Part shown: in pieces, positions 18,884 to 28,360 of the stretch | Layout of the letters: each line of letters starts with the position of its first letter | Numbering within the stretch: position 1 is the first letter of the stretch | Assembly (NCBI RefSeq): GCF_000829055.1 | Contig: NZ_AP012544.1 | Coordinates: forward strand, 2,356,001-2,420,000 | DNA length: 64,000 nt | Direction of reading: 5' to 3' | Source of the DNA: Lacticaseibacillus casei DSM 20011 = JCM 1134 = ATCC 393 | GTDB taxonomy: Bacteria > Bacillota > Bacilli > Lactobacillales > Lactobacillaceae | Program-made: the position numbers and the translations under genes | The notes under the pieces: model-generated | Told to the model about the DNA's origin: nothing | Seen by the model: only the letters and a program-made list of their open reading frames with translations | Databases searched by the model: none

Positions 18884-19621
18884 ATGGACGAAGCCATAAA
18901 TGAAGAACATGAATGTTTCGTTAAACGACTTGCCGCGGAGGCTTTGGTTTCGGATGGCGTACAGTTGCCGCTAAGGGAAATCATTGCGATTCTTCCCTTG
19001 CCAGCCAATTTTCTGTCCGGGAAAATGCTGGCGCTAACAGCAACTGCCAACTATCTGTTGCCGAATACCTCTTTAAGCTTTGTCCGTTATCACGAAGACG
19101 AATCTATTTATTCGCAATCGGTACATCAAGTTATCGTGACGAAATTATATCATGGTAACGCTGAAAAGTTGCCGAAGATGCTTGCCGGTCCCGGCTATGC
19201 GTTTATTCCGTTATCTGCGCCTGATCATCGCAGTGTCATTTGGGTTGCTTCCCATCACCTAGTTGACCATGCTATTCAGCGTCGCGGAGGCAAGCAGATC
19301 ATTACCGTCAAATTTTGCGGGAATATGAAAATGACTTTACCGACGTCTTATCATGCCGCGCATTTTTCGGAAATTTTGGCAGGCAGTCGGCTTTTGATGG
19401 ATGTGACGGAACAACTGGCGCGGATCAGCGCAGGTCACGCACCGTTAGCTGACGATCCGCAGCATGAACACACAGTGCTGGTGGATCATCAGACTGCCAA
19501 GATATTGATGCATCACGTCAATGGGCGGCTTTGGCAACAAGGCGCTAAGCAGGCCGTTGGGGAAGATAGGTATATGTTGCAGTCGGTTAAGGAAAAAGGG
19601 CGCAATCCAGACGGCGTTTAG
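18884..19621 (+). CDS. comK: ComK-like competence transcription factor
   Basis: ComK activates late competence genes for DNA uptake by binding AT-boxes in their promoters. The middle of this 245-residue protein follows the ComK pattern: NYLLPNTSLSFVRYHEDES, then GPGYAFIPLSAPDHRSVIWV with the P..SP...C/V.W core, SHHLVDHA and a closing SEILAGSRLLM segment. The ATG at 18884 has no good ribosome site. An internal ATG at 19025 (MLALTATANYLLP) may be the true start, which would give a more usual ComK length. Lactobacilli of this group carry comK-like genes though natural competence is rarely seen. Confidence 0.65.
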   Translation: MDEAINEEHECFVKRLAAEALVSDGVQLPLREIIAILPLPANFLSGKMLALTATANYLLPNTSLSFVRYHEDESIYSQSVHQVIVTKLYHGNAEKLPKMLAGPGYAFIPLSAPDHRSVIWVASHHLVDHAIQRRGGKQIITVKFCGNMKMTLPTSYHAAHFSEILAGSRLLMDVTEQLARISAGHAPLADDPQHEHTVLVDHQTAKILMHHVNGRLWQQGAKQAVGEDRYMLQSVKEKGRNPDGV

Positions 19622-19890
19622 TTTTGCCTGTGCCTATCTAATTTGAATATAGTCTATTACAAATTTGCAAATTTTATTTAGTTGAAAAAGTGGTTAATGA
19701 ATAATGCGATTGTTTATCAGCGCCTTTCCGAGTTAAGTCGGCTCTAGCTTAATCATCGGCAAATAAGGTACTATTGTCATAGAAGTATCAACGCAGAACT
19801 ACAGCAACTTTCAATGATAAATGGCTGGTTAACAACGTTGATAACGGTCACCTGCCGGAATCAACGCACAAGACTGACGGAGGATTGATG

Positions 19891-20709
19891 ATGATTAAAC
19901 TAATCGCAACCGACATGGATGGCACTTTCTTGCGGAATGACATGAGCTACGATCGCAACTGGTTCGACCGACTCTATCACCAGCTGCAAGCACACCACAT
20001 TTATTGGGTCATCGCAAGCGGCAATCAGTACTTTCAGCTACGGTCTTTCTTTGAGGACTATCCCGAAACCATTTTTGTCGCGGAAAATGGGGCCTACATT
20101 CGCGATGTCAACCACATCTATGCCCTAAATGCCTTTGCTCCCTCGATTATCCATCCGATCCTAACCCACCTTGAACAGATTCCTGATTTAAAAGTCTCCG
20201 TCAGTGGTCAAGCCGGCGCCTACACACTGGACACCATGGATCCAGATCATTTGGCGATCATGCGAAAATATTATCCTAAGCTGACGTTACTACATGACTA
20301 CCATGAACTCGACGACAAAATCCTTAAGTTCTCCATCGGCTGTCCCCCAGAGCGTACAGATGCGATTGTTGCTGAATTGCGCAGTGCGCTGGCTGGCGTT
20401 GCGACTCCGACTAGCAGCGGTCACGGCGACATTGATTTGATTCGTCCAAACGTGAACAAAGCGCAAGGGCTTGCGCTGCTTGGGCAAAAGCTTGGGATTG
20501 ACTTGTCCGAAATGTGTGCCTTCGGTGACGGCGGTAATGACTTGGAGATGCTGCAAGAAGTCGGTTTAGGTGTGGCCATGGCCAATGCCGATCCGCGTGT
20601 GGCCGCTATCGCTGATGCCACGACGACAAGTAACGAAGAACAAGGCGTTTTGAAGTTTATGGAAACACTGATAACAACCGATCAACGGCATGCCGTCAAA
20701 AGTCGCTGA
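19891..20709 (+). CDS. Cof-type HAD-IIB family phosphatase
   Basis: A 272-residue cytoplasmic hydrolase, probably of sugar phosphates or similar small phosphate esters. HAD motif I is ATDMDGTF near the N-terminus, motif II is VIASGN, and the C-terminal motif IV is FGDGGNDLEML; the C2B cap lies between. The start is chosen as the second ATG (19891), 7 bases from GGAGG; TTG and ATG codons just upstream are in frame. The specific substrate cannot be read from sequence. Confidence 0.88.
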   Translation: MIKLIATDMDGTFLRNDMSYDRNWFDRLYHQLQAHHIYWVIASGNQYFQLRSFFEDYPETIFVAENGAYIRDVNHIYALNAFAPSIIHPILTHLEQIPDLKVSVSGQAGAYTLDTMDPDHLAIMRKYYPKLTLLHDYHELDDKILKFSIGCPPERTDAIVAELRSALAGVATPTSSGHGDIDLIRPNVNKAQGLALLGQKLGIDLSEMCAFGDGGNDLEMLQEVGLGVAMANADPRVAAIADATTTSNEEQGVLKFMETLITTDQRHAVKSR

Positions 20710-20762
20710 ACATCAACGCAACGCTTGCGATAAAGCTATCATTAAGTGAAAGACACCGCGAA

Positions 20763-20802
20763 AAGGGCGCTAGTTTTCCTAAGTCGAAAACTAACGCCCT
20801 TA
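20763..20802. terminator. Bidirectional terminator between the HAD gene and the ABC operon
   Basis: AAGGGCGCTAGTTTTC pairs with GAAAACTAACGCCCTT. On the minus strand it is followed by TTTTCG and lies about 35 bases past the permease stop. Confidence 0.75.
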
Positions 20803-20838
20803 ATAGTTGATCTGCCTGATTGGGACCAAGTCTCAGTT

Positions 20839-22653
20839 TTAACCTTTAGTAGCCAGATCCTTGTTGATCACGATACTCTGATACATCCAAGTGGTGATCA
20901 GATAGTATAAACCATAAAGTACGATGAATACGCCGAACGGCACGATTAGGTTGTCATAAGGTGCCTGCAGAATCATTTTGAACAATTGTAATCCGAACAA
21001 AACGTGGATCATGCCGACGATACCTGGTAGAAGGAAGAGCACGCCGATTTCTTGCCGAATGGAGCGACGTAGCACCTGGGGACGTGCGCCGATTTTCTGC
21101 AACATCAGGTAGCGGCGCTTGTCGTAGTTAGCGCCGGATAAAATCTTAAACATCAAGGTCGAAGCCAACATTGCCAAGAACGACAGCCCTAAGAAGAAGC
21201 CCATAAAGGCAAGGCCAGAGTACATACCATTGAGAATGGAATACGACACGAATTTCTGATCGCTTTCATGTCCCCACAGCTTGGGATACTGTTTATTTTG
21301 CAAGTTTATAATCTTTTCAATGGTGTCATAATTTTGGTTGAAGTTTTTGACTCTAAAGGTCGTCAATGTTTCGGCATTCCCGAGTTTGGCAAAGGTCGCG
21401 TCATCTGCAACCCGCATTTGTTTTCCGCGGTTATTACCAATAAAGATCCCAATAGCGCCTGAGTATTGCGTTGCGATTTTGTTAAAGTTGCGGCTTGTTA
21501 ACGTGACCGAGCGCAACTTGCCACTCCTACTCTGATCACGGATCTGGACCTTTAGCGGATGAGCGTCAAGTGCACGCTGGCTGATATAAACCGTTTTGGC
21601 ATCTGACTTGAGCGTATACTGCTGCTTCTCAGTGACGCCTTGCAACTTTTTGATCTCAGCTTGCGTTTGGGCATTTGGTGATGCAACCGTCAAATCATAA
21701 GCAGTGTACTGACTGGCCAGCACGGGAATATCATGAGTAAACCCTAATCCAACCGTAATCGCCCCTAGTGCCAAGGCTACCAAAATGGACACAACGGACA
21801 GAATCCGCGTATAGTCGCGAATCCGGAAACTCAATTGCGACAATGTGAAAGTGTGCAGCTGTTTGGAAGCAAAGGAATGGTTGCGCTTCAACAAGGCAAT
21901 CAAGGCCACAAAGACAGCGTTGAATAAGAAATATGTCCCCATCACGATGGTAACCAATGCAGTCGGGATGGCTTTAATGCCAATATGAAGCGCATTACCC
22001 ATACAGTAATAGCCAATCGCCAGTAAAATTAAACCCAATACGATTTGCAAAGCGAAAAAGATTTTTTTCTGCTTAACCCGATTCGGCGTTTGCGCCTGCC
22101 GCAATAGCCGCATCATCGGCATTTTTAGCAACTTAGCCGTATTGTAAATCGCCGATAAAATGAACAAAACAACGAAGAACCCGAAAGTCCATAAAATCGC
22201 CGGTACCCAGATAGCGGAGAAGCCGGTTGCTTGGGCGTGCAAGGCATTAATCAACCATTTACCAATAAAATTGGTGCCGACTAACCCAATCAAAACGCCC
22301 GCAAACGTTGCGAAAATCCCAATCGCAACTGTTTCAAGAAAAATGAGCTGTCCGATCTTCCGCCCTTTTGCTCCGAGCATCATAAACATCGCATAATCAC
22401 GTTGCCGCATACTCAGCAGGAAACTGTTGGCGTAAACAATATAGACAAACGTAATGATTGCCAGCAGTACCGCCCCAAAGCCAAAAATAAACGGCGTGTA
22501 GCTAATCGGCGAATTTTGTTTTAAGAAGCTGGTGTTCGTTGCCAGCGCCATGAACATATAAAAGACGGCACTGGCAATCACCAGACCAGAAAATAACACC
22601 GCATAGTCGCGGAAGCGGTTCTTTAAGCCGCCAAGTGCAAGTTTGCTTAACAT
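20839..22653 (-). CDS. BceB/FtsX-like ABC transporter permease
   Basis: A 604-residue membrane protein with the FtsX/MacB-type layout of peptide-antibiotic transporters. A first hydrophobic block is followed by a large external domain of about 200 residues and a final group of membrane segments. AAGGAG lies 8 bases before the ATG. It follows the ATPase gene by 12 bases and is surely co-transcribed. BceAB-type pairs confer resistance to cell-wall-active peptides such as bacitracin or nisin. No histidine kinase or response regulator gene lies next to it here, so control must come from elsewhere. Confidence 0.85.
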   Translation of the reverse strand: MLSKLALGGLKNRFRDYAVLFSGLVIASAVFYMFMALATNTSFLKQNSPISYTPFIFGFGAVLLAIITFVYIVYANSFLLSMRQRDYAMFMMLGAKGRKIGQLIFLETVAIGIFATFAGVLIGLVGTNFIGKWLINALHAQATGFSAIWVPAILWTFGFFVVLFILSAIYNTAKLLKMPMMRLLRQAQTPNRVKQKKIFFALQIVLGLILLAIGYYCMGNALHIGIKAIPTALVTIVMGTYFLFNAVFVALIALLKRNHSFASKQLHTFTLSQLSFRIRDYTRILSVVSILVALALGAITVGLGFTHDIPVLASQYTAYDLTVASPNAQTQAEIKKLQGVTEKQQYTLKSDAKTVYISQRALDAHPLKVQIRDQSRSGKLRSVTLTSRNFNKIATQYSGAIGIFIGNNRGKQMRVADDATFAKLGNAETLTTFRVKNFNQNYDTIEKIINLQNKQYPKLWGHESDQKFVSYSILNGMYSGLAFMGFFLGLSFLAMLASTLMFKILSGANYDKRRYLMLQKIGARPQVLRRSIRQEIGVLFLLPGIVGMIHVLFGLQLFKMILQAPYDNLIVPFGVFIVLYGLYYLITTWMYQSIVINKDLATKG

Positions 22654-22665
22654 AGATGCCGCTCC

Positions 22666-23424
22666 TTATTTTTGAAATGTGCCAAGCGTTTCCAGAATTT
22701 CCTGGTAGAACGCTTCCTGGCTCTTATCCCCATGCACCAACTCAGATTCAATTTGACCGTCTTTAATGAAAAGAATCCGACTTGCATAACTCGCTGAAAA
22801 CGGATCATGCGTCACGAGTAAAATCGAAACCCCGTGATTCTTATTTAAATCATCCATCGTATCCAGCAACTCGCGCGCCGCTTTGGAGTCCAAGGCGCCG
22901 GTCGGTTCATCCCCAAACAAAATGTCCGGTTGCTGAACCAAGGCCCGTGCCGCGGCCACCCGTTGCTTTTGGCCGCCGGATAACTCGGTCGGATAATGAT
23001 CCAACACCGCGGCAATGCCAAGCGTTGCCGCAATTTGATCAACCGCTGCCTGTTGCTTTTTGGCACTGACATTCTGTAGCGCCAGCGGCAAGGCGATGTT
23101 TTCACGCCCGGTTAAGTTCTCCAATAAATTGAAGTCCTGGAAAATGAAGCCGATTTTCTTGGCCCGAAAATCCGAAAGTGCATTGCCTTTTAACTTGGTC
23201 ACATCTTCGCCTTTAATGCGAACAGCACCAGAAGTCGGGCGATCAAGTGTACTGAGAATGTTCAACAAGGTTGTCTTCCCTGAGCCAGACGCCCCCATGA
23301 TGCCAACGAATTCACCGGGTTCAACCTGGAAACTAACACCTTTCAATGCTGGCGTCTGCTTTTCACCGCGTTTGCCATAAGTTTTGGTCACATTTTCAAC
23401 CGTTACAACTGGTTGTTTGTCCAT
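22666..23424 (-). CDS. BceA-like ABC transporter ATP-binding protein
   Basis: A 252-residue ABC ATPase with Walker A GASGSGKTTLLNIL, signature LSGGQKQR, Walker B ILFGDEPTGALD and the H-loop LLVTHDP. The set matches the MacB/LolD/BceA group that pairs with FtsX-like permeases. The ATG at 23424 has GGAGG 6 bases upstream. It drives the permease encoded directly downstream. Confidence 0.92.
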   Translation of the reverse strand: MDKQPVVTVENVTKTYGKRGEKQTPALKGVSFQVEPGEFVGIMGASGSGKTTLLNILSTLDRPTSGAVRIKGEDVTKLKGNALSDFRAKKIGFIFQDFNLLENLTGRENIALPLALQNVSAKKQQAAVDQIAATLGIAAVLDHYPTELSGGQKQRVAAARALVQQPDILFGDEPTGALDSKAARELLDTMDDLNKNHGVSILLVTHDPFSASYASRILFIKDGQIESELVHGDKSQEAFYQEILETLGTFQK

Positions 23425-23671
23425 GATAATCCTCCATTTGCCTGTTTGCTTTTTTGAATAATGTCATCATACCAGCTCTAGACCGGCATTTCCTGATAAT
23501 GGGCTAACAAACAGCCTTTTCAAGCTAACGTCTTTGTAAGCCACTTTAACTTTTCTTTACTTCTGGTTTTTCACAGCTGCGACTGTTTCGACAGCTGCGA
23601 AAAGAAAGTTGCTGGTGTACCGCCTGTTAATGAAGAGGCGGTCGTGTATCAGTGAGCATATCGTGGCAAAA

Positions 23672-23718
23672 GAAAAACAAGGCTTTGATCTTTTAAATCC
23701 CATCAACCGAAACCTTGT
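23672..23718 (-). terminator. Terminator after the YxeA-family gene
   Basis: On the minus strand ACAAGGTTTCGGTTGAT pairs imperfectly with ATCAAAGCCTTGT and is followed by TTTTCTTTT. The remaining sequence between this and 23424 holds no gene. Confidence 0.65.
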
Positions 23719-23758
23719 CGCTTCTTAATACTCACGCTATTGACCAAAGAGCAGTCGC

Positions 23759-24103
23759 TTAATCTAATTTCTGTCTTGCCGCTTTTGGCACATCTTTAGA
23801 CGGAACACTTTGCCAGCGGGTAACGCCGCGATTTTTGTTGTAAGTCATTTTTAGGTACGCATTCATCTTCAAATGCCGGTCACGATAAACTTTAAACTTG
23901 AGTTGCTTGGCTTGACCCTTTTCATCATAACCGGTCAACTTATAGTCATACTGCTTGTTGCCTTCACTATCATTTGATTCTTTACCTTTTTCCGTAATCT
24001 TCGTATAGTAGCTCGGACCGCCGTAGCTAAAATGTTGATAAGCTTTCATGGCACCGAATCCCAGCACAATCAGGACAACCAATCCTATTAGCATTTTTTT
24101 CAA
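23759..24103 (-). CDS. YxeA-family (DUF1093) membrane-anchored protein
   Basis: A 114-residue protein with one N-terminal membrane segment (KKMLIGLVVLIVLGFGAMKA) and a small external domain matching the YxeA pattern: SYYTKI, YDYKLTGYDEKGQAKQLKF, LKMNAYLKMTYNKNRGV and W..VP...VP..A. Its role is unknown. In Bacillus and lactobacilli yxeA-type genes lie beside bacitracin/peptide ABC transporters, as here. The likely start is TTG at 24103 with AAGGGG upstream. Its terminator separates it from the ABC genes. Confidence 0.75.
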   Translation of the reverse strand: MKKMLIGLVVLIVLGFGAMKAYQHFSYGGPSYYTKITEKGKESNDSEGNKQYDYKLTGYDEKGQAKQLKFKVYRDRHLKMNAYLKMTYNKNRGVTRWQSVPSKDVPKAARQKLD

Positions 24104-24386
24104 TGTCGTTTCGCCCCTTTTTTAATTTCCAGCCGCCAGCTATTCAAAGAGAGGTTTGTTCCCATAGCTCTCAGGCTTTCAGTTAGTTTATCAAGCGTGC
24201 GTCCCTATTGAAAATAGAATTGTCTAACAAATCACAAGACGTAACTAACGGGTTTGTAAGCAAGTTCACTGTTACGACTTTTCGACGGGAAAAAAGTTGT
24301 GCAGCTCAATAGCGCGGCGCACCAGCGGGGATATGCTGACCACTTGAATGCTCATTGACCGCCAGCAAAGCACAACTAAACTTCAC

Positions 24387-24692
24387 TCACTCGTCGTGCA
24401 AAACTATCTGGCTGGCACTTACCTCCAAGCTAGCCAAGACATCTTGCTGTTCGATGAAAGTGATCCAAGCCTGCCGCGAATCTTGATCTTCCTCTTTAAT
24501 ATAGCGTTTCAAGTTGCAATAAGCGCTGCACACAAATCGCTCCACCATTGCGTCAACAGCTTTATCTGCCATTTTAGCGTCGCACTGACTTGTCGCCTGT
24601 TTAAGCCGTTGGTAGACAACCGCGCGCCGCCGAAAATCACGTACAGCATGGCAATGGGACATCACATATTCTTTAAATGTATCATGATTCAA
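24387..24692 (-). CDS. Conserved-looking small protein of unknown function
   Basis: A 101-residue, probably cytoplasmic helical protein with no recognised domain. It is rich in charged residues and has Cys at four places (SHCHAV, SQCDA, FVCSAYC). TTG at 24692 is the likely start with AAGAAGG 7 bases upstream. It stands alone. Confidence 0.5.
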   Translation of the reverse strand: MNHDTFKEYVMSHCHAVRDFRRRAVVYQRLKQATSQCDAKMADKAVDAMVERFVCSAYCNLKRYIKEEDQDSRQAWITFIEQQDVLASLEVSASQIVLHDE

Positions 24693-25087
24693 ACTTCCGC
24701 CTTCTTTGGTTAATTGAGAGACCTAACTTGTTATCATTTTAACATGGTCTTTGGAAATTCAGAATATGAAGTGCGATGGCGGCTTTTTGTTTGTGATTGT
24801 CACGTTATAGGGAACGTTTTACGGCAGTGCATGAGGCAGATGATTCATGATCTCATTGTAGTATCTCAAACTGAAAGACACCTCCATAATGACGTTAAAC
24901 ACATAAAAATGTGAACTGCTGAATACCATAACGAAGGTAGTTCTCATAAATATCTGGTTGTATCAGACAATAAAGGCCACACGTAAAGGGTCACGAATTA
25001 CAGTTCACACTTTTTATGCATTTGCTAAGGCTTTTCGGTCTAGCCATGATATACTGCCTATATAAAGCACAAAGGAGGGGCCCCATC
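24693..25087. other. Intergenic, no gene seen
   Basis: About 395 bases between the divergent small gene and the AbiL-like pair. TATACT occurs about 35 bases before the ATPase start and could be a -10 box. No structured RNA or credible frame was found. Confidence 0.45.
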
Positions 25088-26368
25088 ATGCTTATTGAAT
25101 TTTCCGTCCAGAATGCTACTTCTATCAAAGACGAAATGATCCTTTCAGCTGAAACAGGTGAACGTCTCAGCCGCCTCAAGGAAACTAATACCATCAGGGA
25201 AAACAACAGTTCACTGCTAAAAAATCTCATGATTATTGGTCCAAACGGCTCTGGCAAGGCAAATATCATCAATGCACTCAAATTGATGCGATCCATGGTC
25301 TTAAACGACCCTGATAAAATCACTACATCATTGCCGTATAATCCATTTAGGTTAAATACGCTTAATGCCAAAGCACCGACCAAATTTCAAGTTAAATTCA
25401 ATTATGGAAATCAAACCTTTCAATATTCCTTCTCTTATGTTTCCAAAGCAATCGTTGCCGAGAAACTAACCCAGGTTCTCAAAACAACTGAACGGACGAT
25501 TTTTGCTAGGGAGGGTCAAAATTATCCGGTGCTGGATGAGGAGCTTAAGAAAGTTGCCGCAAATACCAAAAAGAACTCACTTTTTCTTTTCAATGCACAA
25601 AAGGCAAATATCTCCGCGGCAATTACCGTTCTCGAATGGTTTCAAAAGGATCTTGTTTTCGTCAATAGCAAGAACATTATTCCTGACCAGCTAACCGAGT
25701 TAATGGATGACAAACGAATCAAAGATGAATTTCTACGCTTTCTTCGCTTTGCTGACTTCAATATTATTGATGTTAAAGTCAGAGATATTCCTTTGAGCCT
25801 CCCGGAAGAGATCAAAAAAATCATGGCGACTTTGCAACCAGAGATTGACCTTCCTGATACTCGAAAAGAACTCTATGCTTCCCACAAACAATACGATGGT
25901 AACGGCAACGTTATTGGTACTGAGGAAATCCCACTTACTCAAGAATCACGGGGCACCCAAAAAATTTTCCTGATTGCACTCTCTATCATCAATGCCCATC
26001 TTAACGGCAATGGTAAGACAATTCTCTTCGACGAATTTGATGATTCCTTACATTTCGAATTATCAAAAGCGTTAGTCGAAATCTTCAACTCTAAGCAAAA
26101 TAGAAACCAGTTCATTCTGACCACCCACGAACTGCAACTGCTCAATTCGGAATTGCGAACGGATCAAATTTATCTGGTCGAGAAAGATTTTCAAGGCAGA
26201 AGTTCGCTTTACTCTGTTTTTGATTTCAAGGACAGCAAGAACACGGCTCGCCATGACGTTCAATATATGAAGCGCTATATTGAAGGCCGATTCGGCTCCC
26301 TGCCGCAAATTGATGTCGACGAGATGCTCAGCGCATTGAATGCCAGCAATCCACCAGCGAGGAAGTAA
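25088..26368 (+). CDS. AAA ATPase of an AbiL/RloA-like defence pair
   Basis: A 426-residue AAA_15/AAA_21-type ATPase like AbiLi and RloA. The Walker A region reads IGPNGSGKANIINAL, with Ala where Ser or Thr normally follows Lys. Walker B is TILFDEFDDSLH, and LTTHELQLL carries the switch His. The ATG at 25088 has GGAGG 9 bases upstream. Its stop overlaps the next start by one base (TAATG), as expected for a two-gene abortive-infection unit where the ATPase controls an RloB/TOPRIM-like partner. The Walker A change and the broken partner suggest the pair may be inactive. Confidence 0.75.
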   Translation: MLIEFSVQNATSIKDEMILSAETGERLSRLKETNTIRENNSSLLKNLMIIGPNGSGKANIINALKLMRSMVLNDPDKITTSLPYNPFRLNTLNAKAPTKFQVKFNYGNQTFQYSFSYVSKAIVAEKLTQVLKTTERTIFAREGQNYPVLDEELKKVAANTKKNSLFLFNAQKANISAAITVLEWFQKDLVFVNSKNIIPDQLTELMDDKRIKDEFLRFLRFADFNIIDVKVRDIPLSLPEEIKKIMATLQPEIDLPDTRKELYASHKQYDGNGNVIGTEEIPLTQESRGTQKIFLIALSIINAHLNGNGKTILFDEFDDSLHFELSKALVEIFNSKQNRNQFILTTHELQLLNSELRTDQIYLVEKDFQGRSSLYSVFDFKDSKNTARHDVQYMKRYIEGRFGSLPQIDVDEMLSALNASNPPARK

Positions 26369-26981
26369 TGATGCCCCGAAAATCACGGAAGATGCCTTAT
26401 AAAAAGATCATCGCAATTTACTGCGAAGGCGAGTCAGAAAAAGCTTATTTCAAAATGTTAAAAAGAAAGTATCATGCAGCCAATGTACACGTCCACTCAC
26501 CTAAATTGGTCATCACTTCCGTTGGCCTGAGTGGCATGTCGCTACTTAAAAAAGCCTTCCAAAAAGTTCAGCGACTAAAAAGCAATGAGCAGGCAGAAGA
26601 AGTCTATGTCGTATTTGATAGAGACAGCTTGGGACCAAGTGAAATTGCGGATTGTCGCAGGTTCGCCATGCAACACAACATGTCTATCATTTCTCAAATG
26701 TCAATCTTGAAATCTGGATCTTGATGCATTTTCAATCCGTCCGGCGCCCATACACACCAACTGAGTTAAACAGTATTCTGTCAGGTCCTGCTTTCTTCAA
26801 CACCAATTACGAACGTTTTAAGGGAAAGCCTTACGATGACCTTCTTTATGACAAGGTGAAAACAGCTAAAATGAATGCTGATGCTCTAGAAAATGGATAT
26901 TCTGAACCGCTTTTCCTAAATGATCCTTTCACAAATATGAACCATGCGATTCAAGAAATATTTGACGTCACCGAATTTTAA
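26368..26981 (+). pseudogene. RloB/AbiLii-like protein, frameshifted
   Basis: Two frames make one RloB-type gene. The first (to 26724) has IIAIYCEGESEKAYFKML and VYVVFDRDSLG, the acidic TOPRIM-like motifs. The second, from about 26695 to 26981, has SNVNLEIWILMHFQS, the conserved N.EIW.L.HF block. In the first frame the run ends SIISQMSILKSGS at a stop. The switch is explained if ATCATTTTCTCAAAT lost one T to give ATCATTTCTCAAAT. Without a correction the product loses its C-terminal half. Confidence 0.75.
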
Positions 26982-27032
26982 AAGCCACGCACTAAATGGC
27001 CGTTTGTCATGCAACAACCGATATGAAAGGCA

Positions 27033-27299
27033 TTAAGCCATAACTTCTCCCAGCCCTATCACAATTAAGACAAGCGAAGTAGGTACCAAAACAATGCCAC
27101 CCACTAACGAAGCGCGACGGTAAGGATCGTTTACGCCAAGGAGTTTAGCAACTTTCCCTGCCAATAAGACAAACAGGATGATGTTGGATGGTGAATCTTC
27201 AAGTGTCTCGCGAGCATCGTTTTCACGAAGCTTCAAGAAGACAGTGATAAACACGCAGCCGTTGAAAGCCAAGAGGAGCCCGAGTAAAAGTGTGAACAT
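27033..27299 (-). CDS. Small membrane protein of unknown function
   Basis: An 88-residue product with three predicted hydrophobic segments (FTLLLGLLLAFNGCVFITVF, NIILFVLLAGKVAKLLG, SLVGGIVLVPTSLVLIVIGL). No family recognised. The ribosome site before the ATG at 27299 is weak (AAAGGG). Confidence 0.5.
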   Translation of the reverse strand: MFTLLLGLLLAFNGCVFITVFLKLRENDARETLEDSPSNIILFVLLAGKVAKLLGVNDPYRRASLVGGIVLVPTSLVLIVIGLGEVMA

Positions 27300-27593
27300 A
27301 TCAGCATCCCTTTTTTCTAAATTGGGCTACATATCAAAAATCAATTTTGTTAAGTTTAAGATATTCCCACCACCTTGGCTGGTCAAGAGCCCTCTTTACT
27401 TTTTCAAGTTATATACCGCCGTTTTACACACACTCCGATAACAGCTGTGTAAAATGGCGGCATATGTCCGTGGTCAGAGGAATTATTGAAGGTTTAAGCT
27501 TATTTTAAAATAACACTCTGCACCTTAAACATTCACCGAGGCTTCCTGAAATCACTATGATATACTTGTCCTATAAAAAAGCGAGGACTAATC

Positions 27594-27872
27594 ATGACCA
27601 TTAAAAAGGGTGTTTATCTAATCAAGACACTTTCAGGCTCAGTTTATAAATTGGTCAACACCGACAATCAAAAATGGCTTGAAAGGGTTCCTTCTCAGGA
27701 ATCCAGTTCATTGCGGCGGGACAATGAACGAATAATTGTTTATGAAGTTCTGAATCTTGCCGTTGGAAAACCAGCATTATTTGCGATAGAACCTCTCGGG
27801 TTAGGAAATGTAACTTTACGAGAAACTACTACGGTTCTCGAAATGATAGTCGTAGATCAAGCGGAGTGCTAA
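27594..27872 (+). CDS. Small protein of unknown function
   Basis: A 92-residue protein beginning KKGVYLIKTLSGSVYKLV, probably a small beta-rich cytoplasmic domain. No family recognised. GAGG lies 7 bases before the ATG and TATACT lies about 40 bases upstream. It is the last chromosomal gene before the ICE junction. Confidence 0.5.
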   Translation: MTIKKGVYLIKTLSGSVYKLVNTDNQKWLERVPSQESSSLRRDNERIIVYEVLNLAVGKPALFAIEPLGLGNVTLRETTTVLEMIVVDQAEC

Positions 27873-28023
27873 AGCAGACAGGGAGCTGTCAGTCCGCTTG
27901 GCAGTCTTAAACAAAGTGCCAAAAATGGCTGATGTCAGAATATGCTCCCTTAGCAATTGAGACCTGCTGAACTGCATCAACAAACGAACCTGTAAAAGGT
28001 TGAGATAATGGTCAACAACTGAA

Positions 28024-28070
28024 TCGACACTGTCACTGCAAAGCTTGCAATGACAGCGTCGATTTTTTTT
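28024..28070 (+). terminator. Strong plus-strand terminator near the ICE junction
   Basis: CGACACTGTCACTGCAA pairs with TTGCAATGACAGCGTCG with single mismatches and is followed by eight Ts. Confidence 0.8.
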
Positions 28071-28073
28071 CAA

Positions 28074-28108
28074 CAAAAAAACACCTTCCCAGATTTCGGG
28101 AAAGTGTC
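28074..28108 (-). terminator. Minus-strand terminator, originally of rpsI
   Basis: On the minus strand ACACTTTCCCGAAATCTGGG followed by AAGGTGTTTTTTTG forms a stem and T run, about 25 bases after the rpsI stop codon copy. Confidence 0.8.
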
Positions 28109-28133
28109 GATGCTCCAAATATTGATCGAATGA

Positions 28134-28184
28134 TTAACGCTTGGAGAATTGTGAAGCTTTACGAGCCTTCTTCAGACCGTACTT
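28134..28184 (-). other. attL: duplicated 3' end of rpsI at the ICE left junction
   Basis: The minus strand reads KYGLKKARKASQFSKR and a stop, the C-terminus of ribosomal protein S9 in lactobacilli. Sequence to the right does not continue rpsI, so this is only the 3' tail. Site-specific ICEs that enter the 3' end of a conserved gene leave such a copy at the far end, with the intact gene restored next to the integrase. The integrase here is at the opposite edge of the window. The exact core cannot be set without attR. Confidence 0.8.
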
Positions 28185-28277
28185 TACGTTCCTCGGTTTT
28201 ATACGGTTTAACCGAGTTTCAAAATCCCTTTATATCAACGTTTCTATTCACTCACTTTTATGGAATTTCAACGAGTT

Positions 28278-28306
28278 TTGAGCGTGACGCCCTAATTTGG
28301 TACAAA
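28278..28306 (+). promoter_or_regulatory. Candidate promoter for the ICE adhesin
   Basis: TTGAGC and TACAAA are 17 bases apart, about 145 bases before the adhesin start and upstream of a terminator-like hairpin. Confidence 0.4.
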
Positions 28307-28360
28307 ATGGGCATTTCGTAAAGCTACGATTAACGCAAAGCAAACGTACAAATGAACGTA

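Noticed and set aside
24714-24914. 66-codon plus-strand frame
   Set aside because: No ribosome site, unusual composition (many Cys, His, Arg) and no domain; treated as non-coding.
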